Assembly: GCA_023241745.1 (NCBI GenBank)
Contig: JALQCY010000006.1
Span: 1 to 64,000 of the forward strand
Origin: Isoptericola peretonis
Lineage (GTDB): Bacteria; Actinomycetota; Actinomycetes; Actinomycetales; Cellulomonadaceae
DNA length: 64,000 nucleotides
Reading direction: 5' to 3'
This document shows, piece after piece, positions 41,330 through 50,841 of the stretch. Numbering within the stretch: position 1 is the stretch's first letter; each line of letters opens with the position of its first letter. The notes beneath the pieces are model-generated. The model was given only the letters and a program-made list of their open reading frames with translations, ran no database searches and had not been told where the DNA came from. A program made the translations under genes and the position numbers.

Positions 41330-43380
41330 CCACCCCCGTTCTCTCCGTCCGCGACCTCACCGTCAGCTTCCCGTCCGAGGCGGGTCGCGTCGACGCCGTG
41401 CGCGGCGTCTCGTTCGACGTCGGCCAGGGCCGCACGCTCGGCATCGTCGGCGAGTCGGGGTCCGGCAAGTCCGTCACCTCGCTCGCCGTCATGGGCCTGC
41501 TCGACGACAACGCCCGCGTGGGCGGCTCGGTGATGTTCGAGGGGCAGGAGCTGCTCGGCAGGACCGACGCCCAGATGTCGAAGATCCGCGGCAACGGCAT
41601 CTCGATGATCTTCCAGGACCCCCTGACGTCCCTGACGCCGGTGTTCAGCGTCGGCGACCAGATCGTCGAGGCCCTGACCATCCATGACGCGCGGCTGTCG
41701 CGGCGGGCCGCGTGGGACCGGGCCGTCGAGCTGCTGAGGCTCGTCGGCATCCCGCGGCCCCAGGAGCGCGTGAAGTCGTTCCCGCACGAGTTCTCCGGCG
41801 GCATGCGCCAGCGCGTGGTCATCGCCATCGCGATGGCGAACAACCCGCGGCTCATCATCGCCGACGAGCCCACCACGGCCCTCGACGTCACCATCCAGGC
41901 CCAGATCCTCGACCTCATCAAGACGGCCCAGCGCGAGACCGGGGCCGCGGTCATGATGATCACGCACGACATGGGCGTGGTCGCGAACATCGCCGACGAC
42001 GTCATCGTCATGTACGCGGGCCGCCCGATCGAGCAGGCGCCCGTCGACACCCTGTTCGCGGATACCCGCATGCCGTACTCCATCGGGCTGCTCGGTGCGA
42101 TCCCCCGCGTGGACAAGTCCGAGAAGCGGCCGCTCGTGCCGATCAAGGGCAGCCCGCCGCTGCTCGTCGACCTGCCGGACGCCTGCCCGTTCGCGGCCCG
42201 CTGCCCGATCGTGACGGACGCCTGCCTCACGGCCGAGCCGGAGCTCGTCGCCGTGGGCGGTCACGCCGATCACCGCGCCGCGTGCGTGCGGGCCGAGGAG
42301 ATCCGCGCCGGGCGCCTCGGCGACGACCCGGTCTACCCGGTCCCGGAGGTCCCCGCGTCGACCCTCGAGACCGTCCCGCGGGAGCTGCGCAAGCCCACCC
42401 TCGAGGTGGAGAACCTCACGAAGACGTTCCCGCTCCTCAAGGGCTCCTTCCGCAAGAAGAAGGTGGGCGAGGTGCACGCCGTCAAGGGCGTCAGCTTCGA
42501 CATCCGCGAGGGCGAGACGATGGCGATCGTCGGCGAGTCCGGGTCGGGCAAGACGACGACGCTGCTGCAGATCATGGACTTCGCCGCGCAGGACGACGGC
42601 GACATCCGGATCGTCGGCACGAGCGTCGCCGACCTCCAGGGCGGGCGCGCCGAGCGCGAGCTGCGACGCGACGTCCAGATCGTCTTCCAGGACCCGGTCG
42701 GCTCGCTCGACCCGCGCATGACCGTCTTCGACGTGGTCGCCGAGCCGCTGCGCACGGTCGGGATGCCGGCCGCCGACGTCGGCCCGCGGGTGGACGAGCT
42801 GATGGACCTCGTCGGGCTCGACCCTGCGCACAGCGACCGCTTCCCGGCGGCCTTCTCCGGCGGCCAGCGGCAGCGGATCGGCATCGCCCGCGCCCTGGCG
42901 ACCAACCCGAAGCTGGTCGTCCTGGACGAGCCGGTGTCCGCGCTCGACGTGTCGGTCCAGGCCGGCGTCATCAACCTGCTCGACGAGCTCAAGGTCCGTC
43001 TGGGCCTGTCCTACCTGTTCGTCGCGCACGACCTGTCCGTCGTGCGGCACATCGCCGACCGCGTGGCCGTGATGTACCTCGGCAGCTTCGTCGAGCACGG
43101 CGACGTCGACGCGGTGTTCGACGACCCGCAGCATCCCTACACCGAGGCGCTGCTGTCCGCGATCCCCGTCCCGGACCCGGTCGTCGAGCGCGGCCGCGAG
43201 CACATCGTGCTCACCGGCGACCTCCCCAGCCCGACGGACACCATCACCGGCTGTGCCTTCGTCTCGCGGTGCCCGCTCTTCCAGACGCTCGACGAGAACG
43301 AGCGCGTCGCCTGCGAGACCAAGGTCCCGGCCCTCAGCGGACGCACGGGCGTGCACGTGAACGCCTGCCACCACCGCTGA
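41326..43380 (+). CDS. fused dual ABC ATPase (DppD-DppF type)
   Basis: A 684-residue protein with two complete nucleotide-binding domains, equivalent to separate DppD and DppF subunits. Domain 1 (about 1-330): Walker A GESGSGKS, signature FSGGMRQR, Walker B LIIADEPTTALD, and the oligopeptide/dipeptide C-terminal cysteines in CPFAARCPIVTDAC. Domain 2 (about 350-684): GESGSGKT, FSGGQRQR, LVVLDEPVSALD and a CAFVSRCPLF tail. The cysteine-rich tails may bind an Fe-S cluster as known for some DppD. Fusion implies fixed stoichiometry. Confidence 0.93.
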   Translation: MTTPVLSVRDLTVSFPSEAGRVDAVRGVSFDVGQGRTLGIVGESGSGKSVTSLAVMGLLDDNARVGGSVMFEGQELLGRTDAQMSKIRGNGISMIFQDPLTSLTPVFSVGDQIVEALTIHDARLSRRAAWDRAVELLRLVGIPRPQERVKSFPHEFSGGMRQRVVIAIAMANNPRLIIADEPTTALDVTIQAQILDLIKTAQRETGAAVMMITHDMGVVANIADDVIVMYAGRPIEQAPVDTLFADTRMPYSIGLLGAIPRVDKSEKRPLVPIKGSPPLLVDLPDACPFAARCPIVTDACLTAEPELVAVGGHADHRAACVRAEEIRAGRLGDDPVYPVPEVPASTLETVPRELRKPTLEVENLTKTFPLLKGSFRKKKVGEVHAVKGVSFDIREGETMAIVGESGSGKTTTLLQIMDFAAQDDGDIRIVGTSVADLQGGRAERELRRDVQIVFQDPVGSLDPRMTVFDVVAEPLRTVGMPAADVGPRVDELMDLVGLDPAHSDRFPAAFSGGQRQRIGIARALATNPKLVVLDEPVSALDVSVQAGVINLLDELKVRLGLSYLFVAHDLSVVRHIADRVAVMYLGSFVEHGDVDAVFDDPQHPYTEALLSAIPVPDPVVERGREHIVLTGDLPSPTDTITGCAFVSRCPLFQTLDENERVACETKVPALSGRTGVHVNACHHR

Positions 43381-43445
43381 CGGCCCGCCCCCTGCTTTTC
43401 TCTCCCACCATCACCCAGCGCCCCCGAGGCGCGAAAGGAGCACCC

Positions 43446-45170
43446 ATGAGGCTGAAGAACCGACTGACGGGCAGTGTCGCCGTCGCCGGTGTCCTGGCCC
43501 TGGCCCTGACCGCCTGCGGCGGCGGGGACAACGGCGAGGGCGGCGACACGCCGACGGCCGAGGCCCAGACGATCAAGGGCGCGGACTACAACCCGCAGCC
43601 GCGCGAGAACCTGGAGCAGGGCGGCGAGGTGACCCTCGCCATCGACGAGATCACCCCCCAGATGAACCCCAACCACTCGGACGGGTCGGTCGACACCGCC
43701 AAGGTCTGGGAGTTCTACAACCCCCAGCCGATCCTCATGTCCCCGGAGGGCGAGGCCGAGGCCAACCCCGCCTACCTCACGGACTGGACCACGGAGGTCG
43801 TGGACGGCAAGACGGTCGTCACCTACACGATCAACCCCGAGGCGGTCTGGAACGACGGCAGCCCGATCACCTGGAAGTCGTACGAGCTGGGGTGGATCTC
43901 CAACCGCTCGACCGAGGAGGGCTACGTCCCGAACACCACGGACGGCTACTCGCAGATCGAGTCGGTCGAGCAGGGCGAGGACGAGCGTCAGGCCGTCGTC
44001 ACCTTCAAGTCCGAGTTCCCGTGGACCGACGGGCTGTTCTGGCACATCATGAACCCGGCCGTCGACTCGGCGAAGGTCTTCAACGAGGGCTACATCGAGG
44101 AGGCGCACCCCGAGTGGGGCGCCGGCCCGTACAAGATCGACGAGTTCGACATCAACGGCGGCACCATCTCGTTCGTGCCGAACGACACGTGGTGGGGCGA
44201 CGCGCCCATGCTCGACAAGGTCACGTTCCGGGTGCTCGACCCGGTGGCGGCGGTCAACGCGTTCCAGAACGGTGAGATCGACCTGGTGGAGAACCTCACC
44301 GCCGACAACATCGAGCAGCTCAAGGACGTCGAGGGCGCCGCGACCTACCGCGCCCAGCGTGCGTCGTCCAACCTGCTCCAGCTCAACGCCGAGCGGCCGC
44401 AGCTCGCCGACGTCGAGGTGCGCGAGGCGATCTTCAAGGCGATCAACCGCGAGCAGATCAAGGAGGTCGTCTGGAACGGCCTCAACTACACCGAGCCCGA
44501 GGCCGGCTCGTTCAACCTCTTCCCGTTCCAGGAGGGCTACGTCGACGCGCTCGCCGAGGCGGGCTGGTCGTACGACGTCGAGGCCGCGAACGCCGCCCTC
44601 GACGAGGCCGGGTGGACGCTGAACGGCGACGTGCGCGAGAAGGACGGCCAGAAGCTCGAGGGCCGCATGCCCATCTTCGGCGAGGAGCCGATCACCGAGG
44701 CGCGCGCCAAGGTGGTCCAGCAGCAGCTCGCCCAGATCGGCTTCGCGCTCGAGATCGACAAGCGACCCGTGAGCGACTTCTCGACCGTCCTGACCACCAA
44801 GGACTGGGACCTCGTCATCATGGGCTTCTCGTCGAGCGACCCCTACGGTGTCGCGTACATGTGCCAGGTCTACTGCTCGGACAGCGGCCTGAACCTCTCG
44901 ATGACCGGGACCAAGGAGATCGACAAGAAGATCGCCGACCAGGTGTCGTCGCTGCCCACGGCCGAGGAGCAGACCGCGGCCGGCATGAAGCTCGAGTCGG
45001 AGATCATGGCCGAGACCTGGGGCGTGCTGCCCCTGTACAACGGCCCGTGGATCGCCATGGGCAAGGAGGGCCTCGCCAACCTCACGCCGTGGACCTACAC
45101 CGGTCTCGACCTCTTCGGCCTGCAGCCGGTGGAGAACATGGGCTGGGAGAAGGACGCGGCCGCCGAGTGA
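43446..45170 (+). CDS. peptide-type ABC transporter substrate-binding lipoprotein
   Basis: A 574-residue family 5 (SBP_bac_5) binding protein. Signal with lipobox LTAC (Cys24), then the mature domain with WNDGSPITWKSYELGW, VTFKSEFPWTDGLFW, GAGPYKIDEF and WWGDAPMLDKVTFRVL. These are classical cluster C features for oligopeptide binding. It has the operon's best ribosome site (AAGGAG) and is last, consistent with higher expression. Long acidic stretches suggest a soluble extracellular protein. Exact ligand unknown. Confidence 0.93.
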   Translation: MRLKNRLTGSVAVAGVLALALTACGGGDNGEGGDTPTAEAQTIKGADYNPQPRENLEQGGEVTLAIDEITPQMNPNHSDGSVDTAKVWEFYNPQPILMSPEGEAEANPAYLTDWTTEVVDGKTVVTYTINPEAVWNDGSPITWKSYELGWISNRSTEEGYVPNTTDGYSQIESVEQGEDERQAVVTFKSEFPWTDGLFWHIMNPAVDSAKVFNEGYIEEAHPEWGAGPYKIDEFDINGGTISFVPNDTWWGDAPMLDKVTFRVLDPVAAVNAFQNGEIDLVENLTADNIEQLKDVEGAATYRAQRASSNLLQLNAERPQLADVEVREAIFKAINREQIKEVVWNGLNYTEPEAGSFNLFPFQEGYVDALAEAGWSYDVEAANAALDEAGWTLNGDVREKDGQKLEGRMPIFGEEPITEARAKVVQQQLAQIGFALEIDKRPVSDFSTVLTTKDWDLVIMGFSSSDPYGVAYMCQVYCSDSGLNLSMTGTKEIDKKIADQVSSLPTAEEQTAAGMKLESEIMAETWGVLPLYNGPWIAMGKEGLANLTPWTYTGLDLFGLQPVENMGWEKDAAAE

Positions 45171-45206
45171 CGCGCGCCCGCTGAGCCGTCACGGCTCGCC
45201 CTGCAC

Positions 45207-45246
45207 GCCCTCGGGGCCGGTGGTTTCGACCGCCGGCCCCGAGGGC
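45207..45246 (+). terminator. terminator after the ABC operon
   Basis: A 14-bp perfect stem (45207-45220 with 45233-45246), extended to about 17 bp with one G-T pair, and a TTTCGA loop, followed by TTTCCTAT. It is the clearest intrinsic terminator in the window and lies between convergent genes, so it may also act on the minus strand. Confidence 0.85.
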
Positions 45247-45250
45247 TTTC

Positions 45251-48200
45251 CTATGGCTCCAGCAGGCCGCGGATGTCGTCGGCGGCCAGCGCCCGGGCGA
45301 ACGTGCCCGCGGCGTCGTCGAGCACCGCGTCGAACAGTGCGGCCTTGCGCCGCGCGAGCGCCATGACCTTCTCCTCGATGGTGTCCTGCGCCACCAGGCG
45401 CGTGACGACGACGTTGCGGGTCTGCCCGATGCGATGGGTGCGGTCCACGGCCTGCGCCTCCGCGGCGGGGTTCCACCACGGGTCGAGGAGGTATACGTAG
45501 TCGGCCTCGGTGAGGTTGAGGCCCACGCCGCCCGCCTTGAGGCTGATGAGGAACACCGGGGCGTCGCCGTCCTTCCACGCGCGGATGACGTCGGCGCGGC
45601 GCCGGGTGGCGCCGTCCAGGTAGGCCACGCGCAGCCCGGCGTCCGTGCACCGCGCCTCGACGCGCCGCAGGAACGACGTGAACTGCGAGAAGACGAGGGC
45701 CCGGTGCCCCTCGGCCGCGATCTCCACCAGCTCGTCCGTCACCACGTCGAGCTTGGCGGACCCCACGCGCGCGTACGCGTCGTCGAGCAGCGAGGCGTCG
45801 AGCGCGAGGCGGCGCAGCGTGGTGAGCGACCGGAAGATGGCCACGCGGTTGGCGTCGAAGTCCTCCAGGAGGCCGAGCAGCCGCTGGCGCTCGCGCTGCA
45901 GGTGCGTGTCGTACACGCGCCGGTGGTCGGGGGTGAGCGGCACCCGCAGCACGCGCTCCTGGCGCTCCGGCAGCTCGGGCGCCACCTGCTCCTTGGTCCG
46001 CCGCAGCACGAGCGGGCGGATGCGGCGCTTGAGCCGCGCGAGCGCCCGGTTGCCCGCCGCGACCACCTGCGGGTCGTCGTCCGTCGCGCCGGCGTCGACC
46101 ACCCGCGCCGTCTCCGCACGGAACCGGTGCATCGACGGGTACAGCCCCGGGGCGACGACGGCCAGCACCGCCCAGAGCTCCATGAGGTTGTTCTCCAGCG
46201 GGGTGCCCGTGATCGCCAGCTTGAACGGCGCGTCGAGCAGCCGCGCCGTCTCGTGCGCGCGCGTGCGCGGGTTCTTGGCGAGCTGGGCCTCGTCCAGGAG
46301 CAGCCCGCTCCAGGGCTGGGCGTCGAACGCGTCGAACTCGAGCCGGAAGACGGCGTACGACGTCACCACGACGTCGGCGCCGGCAGCCAGCTCCGCGAGG
46401 CTCGTCCCGAGCCTGCGCGCGGTGGCCGCCATGGGCTCCACCCGCAGGCCGGGGGTGAACCGTGCCGCCTCGTCCACCCAGTTCCCGACCACCGAGGCGG
46501 GAGCGACGACGACGAACGGCGGCGCGTCCGGCGCGGTGGCCCGGGCGTGCGCCAGGAACGTGAGCGCCTCGACCGTCTTGCCGAGGCCCATATCGTCGGC
46601 CAGGACGCCGCCCAGGCCGTGGCGCCACAGGAAGGTCAGCCACTCGAACGCCTGGCGCTGGTAGGGCCGGAGCTCCGCGCGCACGCCGTCCGGGACGGCG
46701 ACGGGCTCCTCGACCGGCCCGGCCGTCCGCTCCCCCGCAGCAAGGCCGCGCAGGCCGGCGAGCGCACGACGCCACGACTCGGCGGCCTCCACCACGTCGG
46801 CGAGGTCCTCGAGCTCCCCCCACAGCTGGGCGTCGTAGCGGCTGACCCGCGCCCTTCCCGGCCGGTCGCTCAGCGCGGTGGCCTCGGTGATGAGGTCGCG
46901 CAGGCGACCCAGCACCGGCTGGTCGAGGCGCAGCCACGACCCGTCGACCAGCAGCAGCCGCCGGTCCCCGCGCGCGAGGGCGGTGAACAACCGCGTGAAC
47001 GGCAACTCCTTCCCGGCGACGGTCACGGAGATGCCCAGGTCGAGCCAGTCGGAGTCCCCGGACGGCGCGCCCGAGACGACGACGCGCGGCGCGGCGTCGA
47101 GGTGCAGGTAGTCCGGGACGTCGGTGGCGTCGACACGCACGTCCCCGACCGTCGCGAGGGCGGGCAGGACGCCGTGCGCGAGGTCGAGGGCGTCGAGCCC
47201 CGTCAGCTCGGTGCGCGCCGCCAGGTCGAACCGTTCGAACCCGGGCACGCCGCGCACGGCGGCGTGCGCCTTGGCGCGGATCTCCGCCTCGGCGTCCGGG
47301 AGCCGCAGCGGGTCCGACGCCGCCCCGTCCAGCGGCACGCTGCGCGGTGCGGCGCCGGGCGCGGCGTACTCGAAGGACCAGGCGAGCAGCGCGTGCTCGG
47401 GCGAGGCGAAGCCGACCTCGGCGACGAGCACCGGCCGCGGCGGGTCGGGGAGCGCGACCGAACCGTCGGAGACCACCCGCACCGCGCGGCGCAGCACGGG
47501 CAGGTGCTCGGCGAACAGCTCGTCGACGTCCGCCGCCGGCACGTCGACCCGGCCCACGGTCACGAGCTCGCGGGCCGCGTCGGACAGGCGTCGGGGGGTC
47601 GGCGCCAGCCGCAGCACGGTCCGGGCGCCCGCCGTCTCGACCGCGTACAGCCCGGTGTCGCCGACGGTGCCGAGCACGGCGCCGGCCGGCGCGTCCACGC
47701 CGTCGAAGGCCGCGCGCGGGTCGAGCCGCACGCCGTCGTCGGCGGCGCTCACCACGAGACGCGCCTCGGCCGCACCGGCCAGCAGCACCTCGTCGCGCGC
47801 ACCGTGCGCGACGAGCGGGATCTCGAGGTCGGCCGCCTCGGCCAGGAGCGCCCACAGCCCCCGTCCGCCCGACGCGAGCGGGCGCCACGCCTGCCGGGTG
47901 CGGCCGTACCCGCCACCGGCGCCCAGCGCCGACCCCAAGTCGGCGAACCAGCGGCGCACCGCGGGCGCGGGCGTCGCGCGCAGGTCGGAGAACGCGTAGA
48001 GACCCGTGGCCAGCGCCTCCCAGCTGGCCTCGGGCGCGACCTTCCACCCGGTCCGACCGCGCACCACGGGCCGCACCGACAGCTGGGGCGGCAGGTCGCC
48101 GAACGCCTCGTCGAGCCGGAAGCGCAGCGCGACGGGCAGGATGCCGCCGGCCCCCGGGGCCAGCGGCGCGGCCGCCTGCTCGCCGGTACCGCGGGGCAGG

Positions 48201-48610
48201 GCCGCCCCCGCGCCCGTGACCGCGGCGAGCCGCCCGCGCCAACCCACCGGGCGCCCGTCCCCCGCCTCGCCGGCGTCGTCGGCGTCGAGACCGTGCGTGC
48301 CGGCCTCGGCGAGCAGGCCGACGTGGAGCAGCGTGGCCGCCACGTGCTTGCAGTCCTCGCGGACCGGGCAGCTGCAGGTCGAGGAGCCGAACGCGTAGCG
48401 CCCGTCCGCGCCGACCACGAACAGGACCCGGCACGTGTAGGGCTGCGGACCGCTCCCCGTCACCCGGGAGGTCAGGACGCGCGAGTCGGCGTCCCACCGC
48501 CAGGTGGAGACCATGCCCGCGCGCTGGTACCCCTGGGCGCGCCGGAAGGCCGCGTTCCCCACGATGCCGCCCACCACGACGGGGTCGAGGCGGGGTGGCG
48601 GTGCGGGCAT
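45251..48610 (-). CDS. SWIM zinc finger SNF2/Rad54-like helicase
   Basis: A 1119-residue DNA-dependent ATPase. An N-terminal SWIM zinc finger (Cys79, Cys81, Cys87, His89 in CSCPVREDCKH) is followed by a long central region with no motif I recognise (about 100-600) and the SNF2 core: MGLGKT near residue 670, LLLDEAQLAKN near 773, and the C-terminal THRIGQTRNVVVTRLV. The order matches the actinobacterial SWIM-SNF2 family of unknown role in chromatin/repair. The ATG has GAGCAT 6 nt upstream and no ribosome site. Convergent with the ABC operon. Confidence 0.92.
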   Translation of the reverse strand: MPAPPPRLDPVVVGGIVGNAAFRRAQGYQRAGMVSTWRWDADSRVLTSRVTGSGPQPYTCRVLFVVGADGRYAFGSSTCSCPVREDCKHVAATLLHVGLLAEAGTHGLDADDAGEAGDGRPVGWRGRLAAVTGAGAALPRGTGEQAAAPLAPGAGGILPVALRFRLDEAFGDLPPQLSVRPVVRGRTGWKVAPEASWEALATGLYAFSDLRATPAPAVRRWFADLGSALGAGGGYGRTRQAWRPLASGGRGLWALLAEAADLEIPLVAHGARDEVLLAGAAEARLVVSAADDGVRLDPRAAFDGVDAPAGAVLGTVGDTGLYAVETAGARTVLRLAPTPRRLSDAARELVTVGRVDVPAADVDELFAEHLPVLRRAVRVVSDGSVALPDPPRPVLVAEVGFASPEHALLAWSFEYAAPGAAPRSVPLDGAASDPLRLPDAEAEIRAKAHAAVRGVPGFERFDLAARTELTGLDALDLAHGVLPALATVGDVRVDATDVPDYLHLDAAPRVVVSGAPSGDSDWLDLGISVTVAGKELPFTRLFTALARGDRRLLLVDGSWLRLDQPVLGRLRDLITEATALSDRPGRARVSRYDAQLWGELEDLADVVEAAESWRRALAGLRGLAAGERTAGPVEEPVAVPDGVRAELRPYQRQAFEWLTFLWRHGLGGVLADDMGLGKTVEALTFLAHARATAPDAPPFVVVAPASVVGNWVDEAARFTPGLRVEPMAATARRLGTSLAELAAGADVVVTSYAVFRLEFDAFDAQPWSGLLLDEAQLAKNPRTRAHETARLLDAPFKLAITGTPLENNLMELWAVLAVVAPGLYPSMHRFRAETARVVDAGATDDDPQVVAAGNRALARLKRRIRPLVLRRTKEQVAPELPERQERVLRVPLTPDHRRVYDTHLQRERQRLLGLLEDFDANRVAIFRSLTTLRRLALDASLLDDAYARVGSAKLDVVTDELVEIAAEGHRALVFSQFTSFLRRVEARCTDAGLRVAYLDGATRRRADVIRAWKDGDAPVFLISLKAGGVGLNLTEADYVYLLDPWWNPAAEAQAVDRTHRIGQTRNVVVTRLVAQDTIEEKVMALARRKAALFDAVLDDAAGTFARALAADDIRGLLEP

Positions 48611-48738
48611 GCGTCCATGCTCGCACGCGCCGCCGACGCGGCCGCGCGCGGTGGCGCCGACCACGCTTGGCACACTATTCCGCGCATGCCCGTCCGGCGC
48701 GGTCAGGGACAGGAAGGTGGCCGGTGGGCGCCGTCCGC

Positions 48739-50064
48739 TCAGACGAAGCGGCCGCGCACGGCCTCGCCGTGCGCGGGCAGGTCCTCGTCGTTCGCGACCG
48801 CGACGATCCGCTCGGCGAGCTCGCCGAGCGCGTCCCGGGTGTACTCGACCACCTGGACGGACTTGAGGTACGCGTGCACGCCGAGGCCGCTCGAGAAGTG
48901 CGCCGACCCGCCCGTGGGGAGCACGTGGTTGCTGCCCGCCATGTAGTCCCCGAGCGACACCGGCGACCACGGACCGACGAAGATGGCCCCCGCCGAGCGC
49001 ACACGCTCGGCGAGCGCCGCCGCGCCCTCGGTCTGGATCTCGAGGTGCTCCGCCCCGTAGGCGTCCACCACCGCGAGCCCCTGCTCCAGGTCGTCGACCA
49101 GGACCACCGCGGACTGCGGGCCGCCGAGCGCCTGCATCACGCGGGCGGAGTGCTTGGTGGAGCTCACGAGGTCGCTGAGCCGCGCCTCCACCGCGCCCGC
49201 GAGCTCCACCGACGGGGTGACCAGCACCGAGGCCGCCATGGGGTCGTGCTCGGCCTGGCTGATGAGGTCGAGGGCGACGTGGCCGGGGTCGGCGGTGCCG
49301 TCGGCCAGCACGGCGATCTCCGTGGGGCCAGCCTCCGCGTCGATGCCCACCACGCCGCGCACCAGGCGCTTGGCGGCCGTGACGTAGACGTTGCCCGGGC
49401 CCGTCACGACGTCCACCGGCTCGCACAGCACGTCGCCGTCCTGGGGCTCGCTGCCCTGGGCTCCGTAGGCGAACATCCCGACGGCCTGGGCGCCCCCGAC
49501 GGCGTACACCTCGTCGACGCCGAGCAGCGCGCACGCGGCGAGGATCGTCGGGTGCGGCAGGCCGCCGGAGTCCTTCTGGGGCGGCGACGCGACGGCGAGG
49601 CCCGGCACGCCGGCCTCCTGCGCCGCGACGACGTTCATGATGACCGACGACGGGTAGACGGCGCGCCCGCCGGGGACGTAGAGGCCCACGCGCTGCACCG
49701 GTACCCACCGCTGGCGCACGACCGCGCCGGGGGCCAGCTGCGTCGAGTGCTCCGCCGGCACCTGCGCGGCGTGCACCGCGCGCACGCGGCGGATCGCCTC
49801 CTCGAGGCCGGCCCGCACCTGCCGGTCGACGCCCGCGAGCGCCGCCTCGAGCGCCGACGCCGGCACCCGCAGATGCTCCGGCCGCACCCCGTCGAGCCGC
49901 TCGGACAGGTCGCGCAGCGCGGCGGCGCCGCGAGCCCTGACGTCGGCGAGGATCGGGGTCACGGCCTGGACGGCCTCGTCCACCCCGATCTCGGGGCGCG
50001 GCAGCACCCCGAGCAGCTGGGTGCGGGTCATGTCCTGCCCGCGGAGGTCGATGCGTCGGATCAC
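48739..50064 (-). CDS. hisD: histidinol dehydrogenase
   Basis: Zn-dependent, NAD-linked last step of histidine synthesis. The 441-residue product has the signature VDVVTGPGNVYVTAAKRLV, SQAEHDPMAASVLVT, GAEHLEIQTEGA, and zinc ligands around SSGLGVHAYLK. GTG start with TAGACT 6 nt upstream and no ribosome site, so probably leaderless. In most relatives hisD heads the his operon directly before hisC, but here hisC begins about 14.4 kb away (past the hisD end), with an accessory block between. It is divergent from an S4 protein gene. Confidence 0.96.
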   Translation of the reverse strand: MIRRIDLRGQDMTRTQLLGVLPRPEIGVDEAVQAVTPILADVRARGAAALRDLSERLDGVRPEHLRVPASALEAALAGVDRQVRAGLEEAIRRVRAVHAAQVPAEHSTQLAPGAVVRQRWVPVQRVGLYVPGGRAVYPSSVIMNVVAAQEAGVPGLAVASPPQKDSGGLPHPTILAACALLGVDEVYAVGGAQAVGMFAYGAQGSEPQDGDVLCEPVDVVTGPGNVYVTAAKRLVRGVVGIDAEAGPTEIAVLADGTADPGHVALDLISQAEHDPMAASVLVTPSVELAGAVEARLSDLVSSTKHSARVMQALGGPQSAVVLVDDLEQGLAVVDAYGAEHLEIQTEGAAALAERVRSAGAIFVGPWSPVSLGDYMAGSNHVLPTGGSAHFSSGLGVHAYLKSVQVVEYTRDALGELAERIVAVANDEDLPAHGEAVRGRFV

Positions 50065-50122
50065 CCCGCCAGTCTAGGCAGCGCCGTGCGGCACCCGGCG
50101 CCCGCTGTCGGAGAATGGACGC

Positions 50123-50359
50123 ATGAGCGCCGACCCCGTCCCCGCCGACGTCCCCATCCGTGACGAGATGATCCGCCTCGGCCAGTTCCTCAAGCTCGCC
50201 GGCGTCGCCGAGTCCGGCACGCACGCCCGCGACCTGGTGGCCGACGGCGAGGTGCGCGTCAACGGCGACGTCGAGACCAGGCGGGGTCGTCAGCTGGTGC
50301 GGGGCGACCGGGTCACGGTGTCGCTGCCCGAGGGCGACGAGACCGTCGTCGTCGCCTGA
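50123..50359 (+). CDS. S4-domain RNA-binding protein (YaaA/RlbA-like)
   Basis: A small, 78-residue protein that is essentially one S4 domain: IRLGQFLKLAGVAESGTHAR at the start, then VADGEVRVNGDVETRRGRQL. It resembles RlbA/YaaA proteins that bind structured RNA. The ATG has GAGAAT 6 nt upstream and no ribosome site, so it appears leaderless. It is divergent from hisD (58 bp between starts) and convergent with the PPOX gene. Confidence 0.87.
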   Translation: MSADPVPADVPIRDEMIRLGQFLKLAGVAESGTHARDLVADGEVRVNGDVETRRGRQLVRGDRVTVSLPEGDETVVVA

Positions 50360-50385
50360 TCCGCGGCTCTCGCCGTGAGCACCGC

Positions 50386-50790
50386 TCAGGCCATGTAGGT
50401 GGAGGCCATCGCGCGGTCCGGGGTGAGGCGCAGCACGACGCGGTCAGGGTCGTGCTCGAGCGGGCGGTACCGCTTCGCGTAGCGCGCGACGGCGTCCGCG
50501 ATCTCGTCCGGGTCCTCGACGACCTCGACCGTCCCCTCGAGCGTGAGCCACCGTCCGCCGTCCACCTGGCACAGCGCGGCCCGCGGCCGCGAGCCCTCCT
50601 TGGCCGGCCGGCGCGCGTTGGCCACCTTGGTCGACGTCCGGCGGGCGGTGGTGCGCGCGACGCCCGCCTCGGCGTCCCAGGTGAAGGCGACGGGCACGAC
50701 GTGCGGGCTGCCGTCGGCGCGCAGCGTGGTCAGGGTGGCGAGGTGGCGCTCGGTGACGAACACCAGCTGCTCGGGGTTGAGACGGAACAC
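50386..50790 (-). CDS. PPOX-class F420-dependent oxidoreductase
   Basis: A 134-residue split beta-barrel protein of the pyridoxamine-oxidase-like PPOX class. LVFVTERHLATLTTLRADGSPHVVPVAFTW is the typical N-terminal barrel (here spread over the first 40 residues) and RRTSTKVANARRP is the cofactor-phosphate region. The actinobacterial branch usually binds F420; flavin is possible. Substrate unknown. GTG start with TAGGCT 6 nt upstream, no ribosome site. Confidence 0.85.
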   Translation of the reverse strand: MFRLNPEQLVFVTERHLATLTTLRADGSPHVVPVAFTWDAEAGVARTTARRTSTKVANARRPAKEGSRPRAALCQVDGGRWLTLEGTVEVVEDPDEIADAVARYAKRYRPLEHDPDRVVLRLTPDRAMASTYMA

Positions 50791-50841
50791 GGGCCGAGCC
50801 TACGCGCCGCGGACGCCTCGCGACCGCCTGCCGGTGCCGGC

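Noticed and set aside
41712..45170. An open frame of 1152 codons running through the dual ATPase gene into the binding-protein gene
   Set aside because: Its first 578 codons are an out-of-frame reading of the ATPase gene, Arg/Pro-rich and without motifs; only the part from 43446 is the real lipoprotein.
34631..48610. The recQ/SNF2 block as a new anti-phage system
   Set aside because: The two helicases are separated by a peptide transporter, face each other, and have separate promoters; no nuclease or known defence partner is adjacent, so there is not enough to claim a system.
45189..50224. Very long antisense or alternative frames over SNF2 and hisD (up to 1657 codons)
   Set aside because: Long stop-free frames are expected at this GC content. 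The 5-kb frame continues past the true SNF2 start into hisD sequence in the wrong frame.
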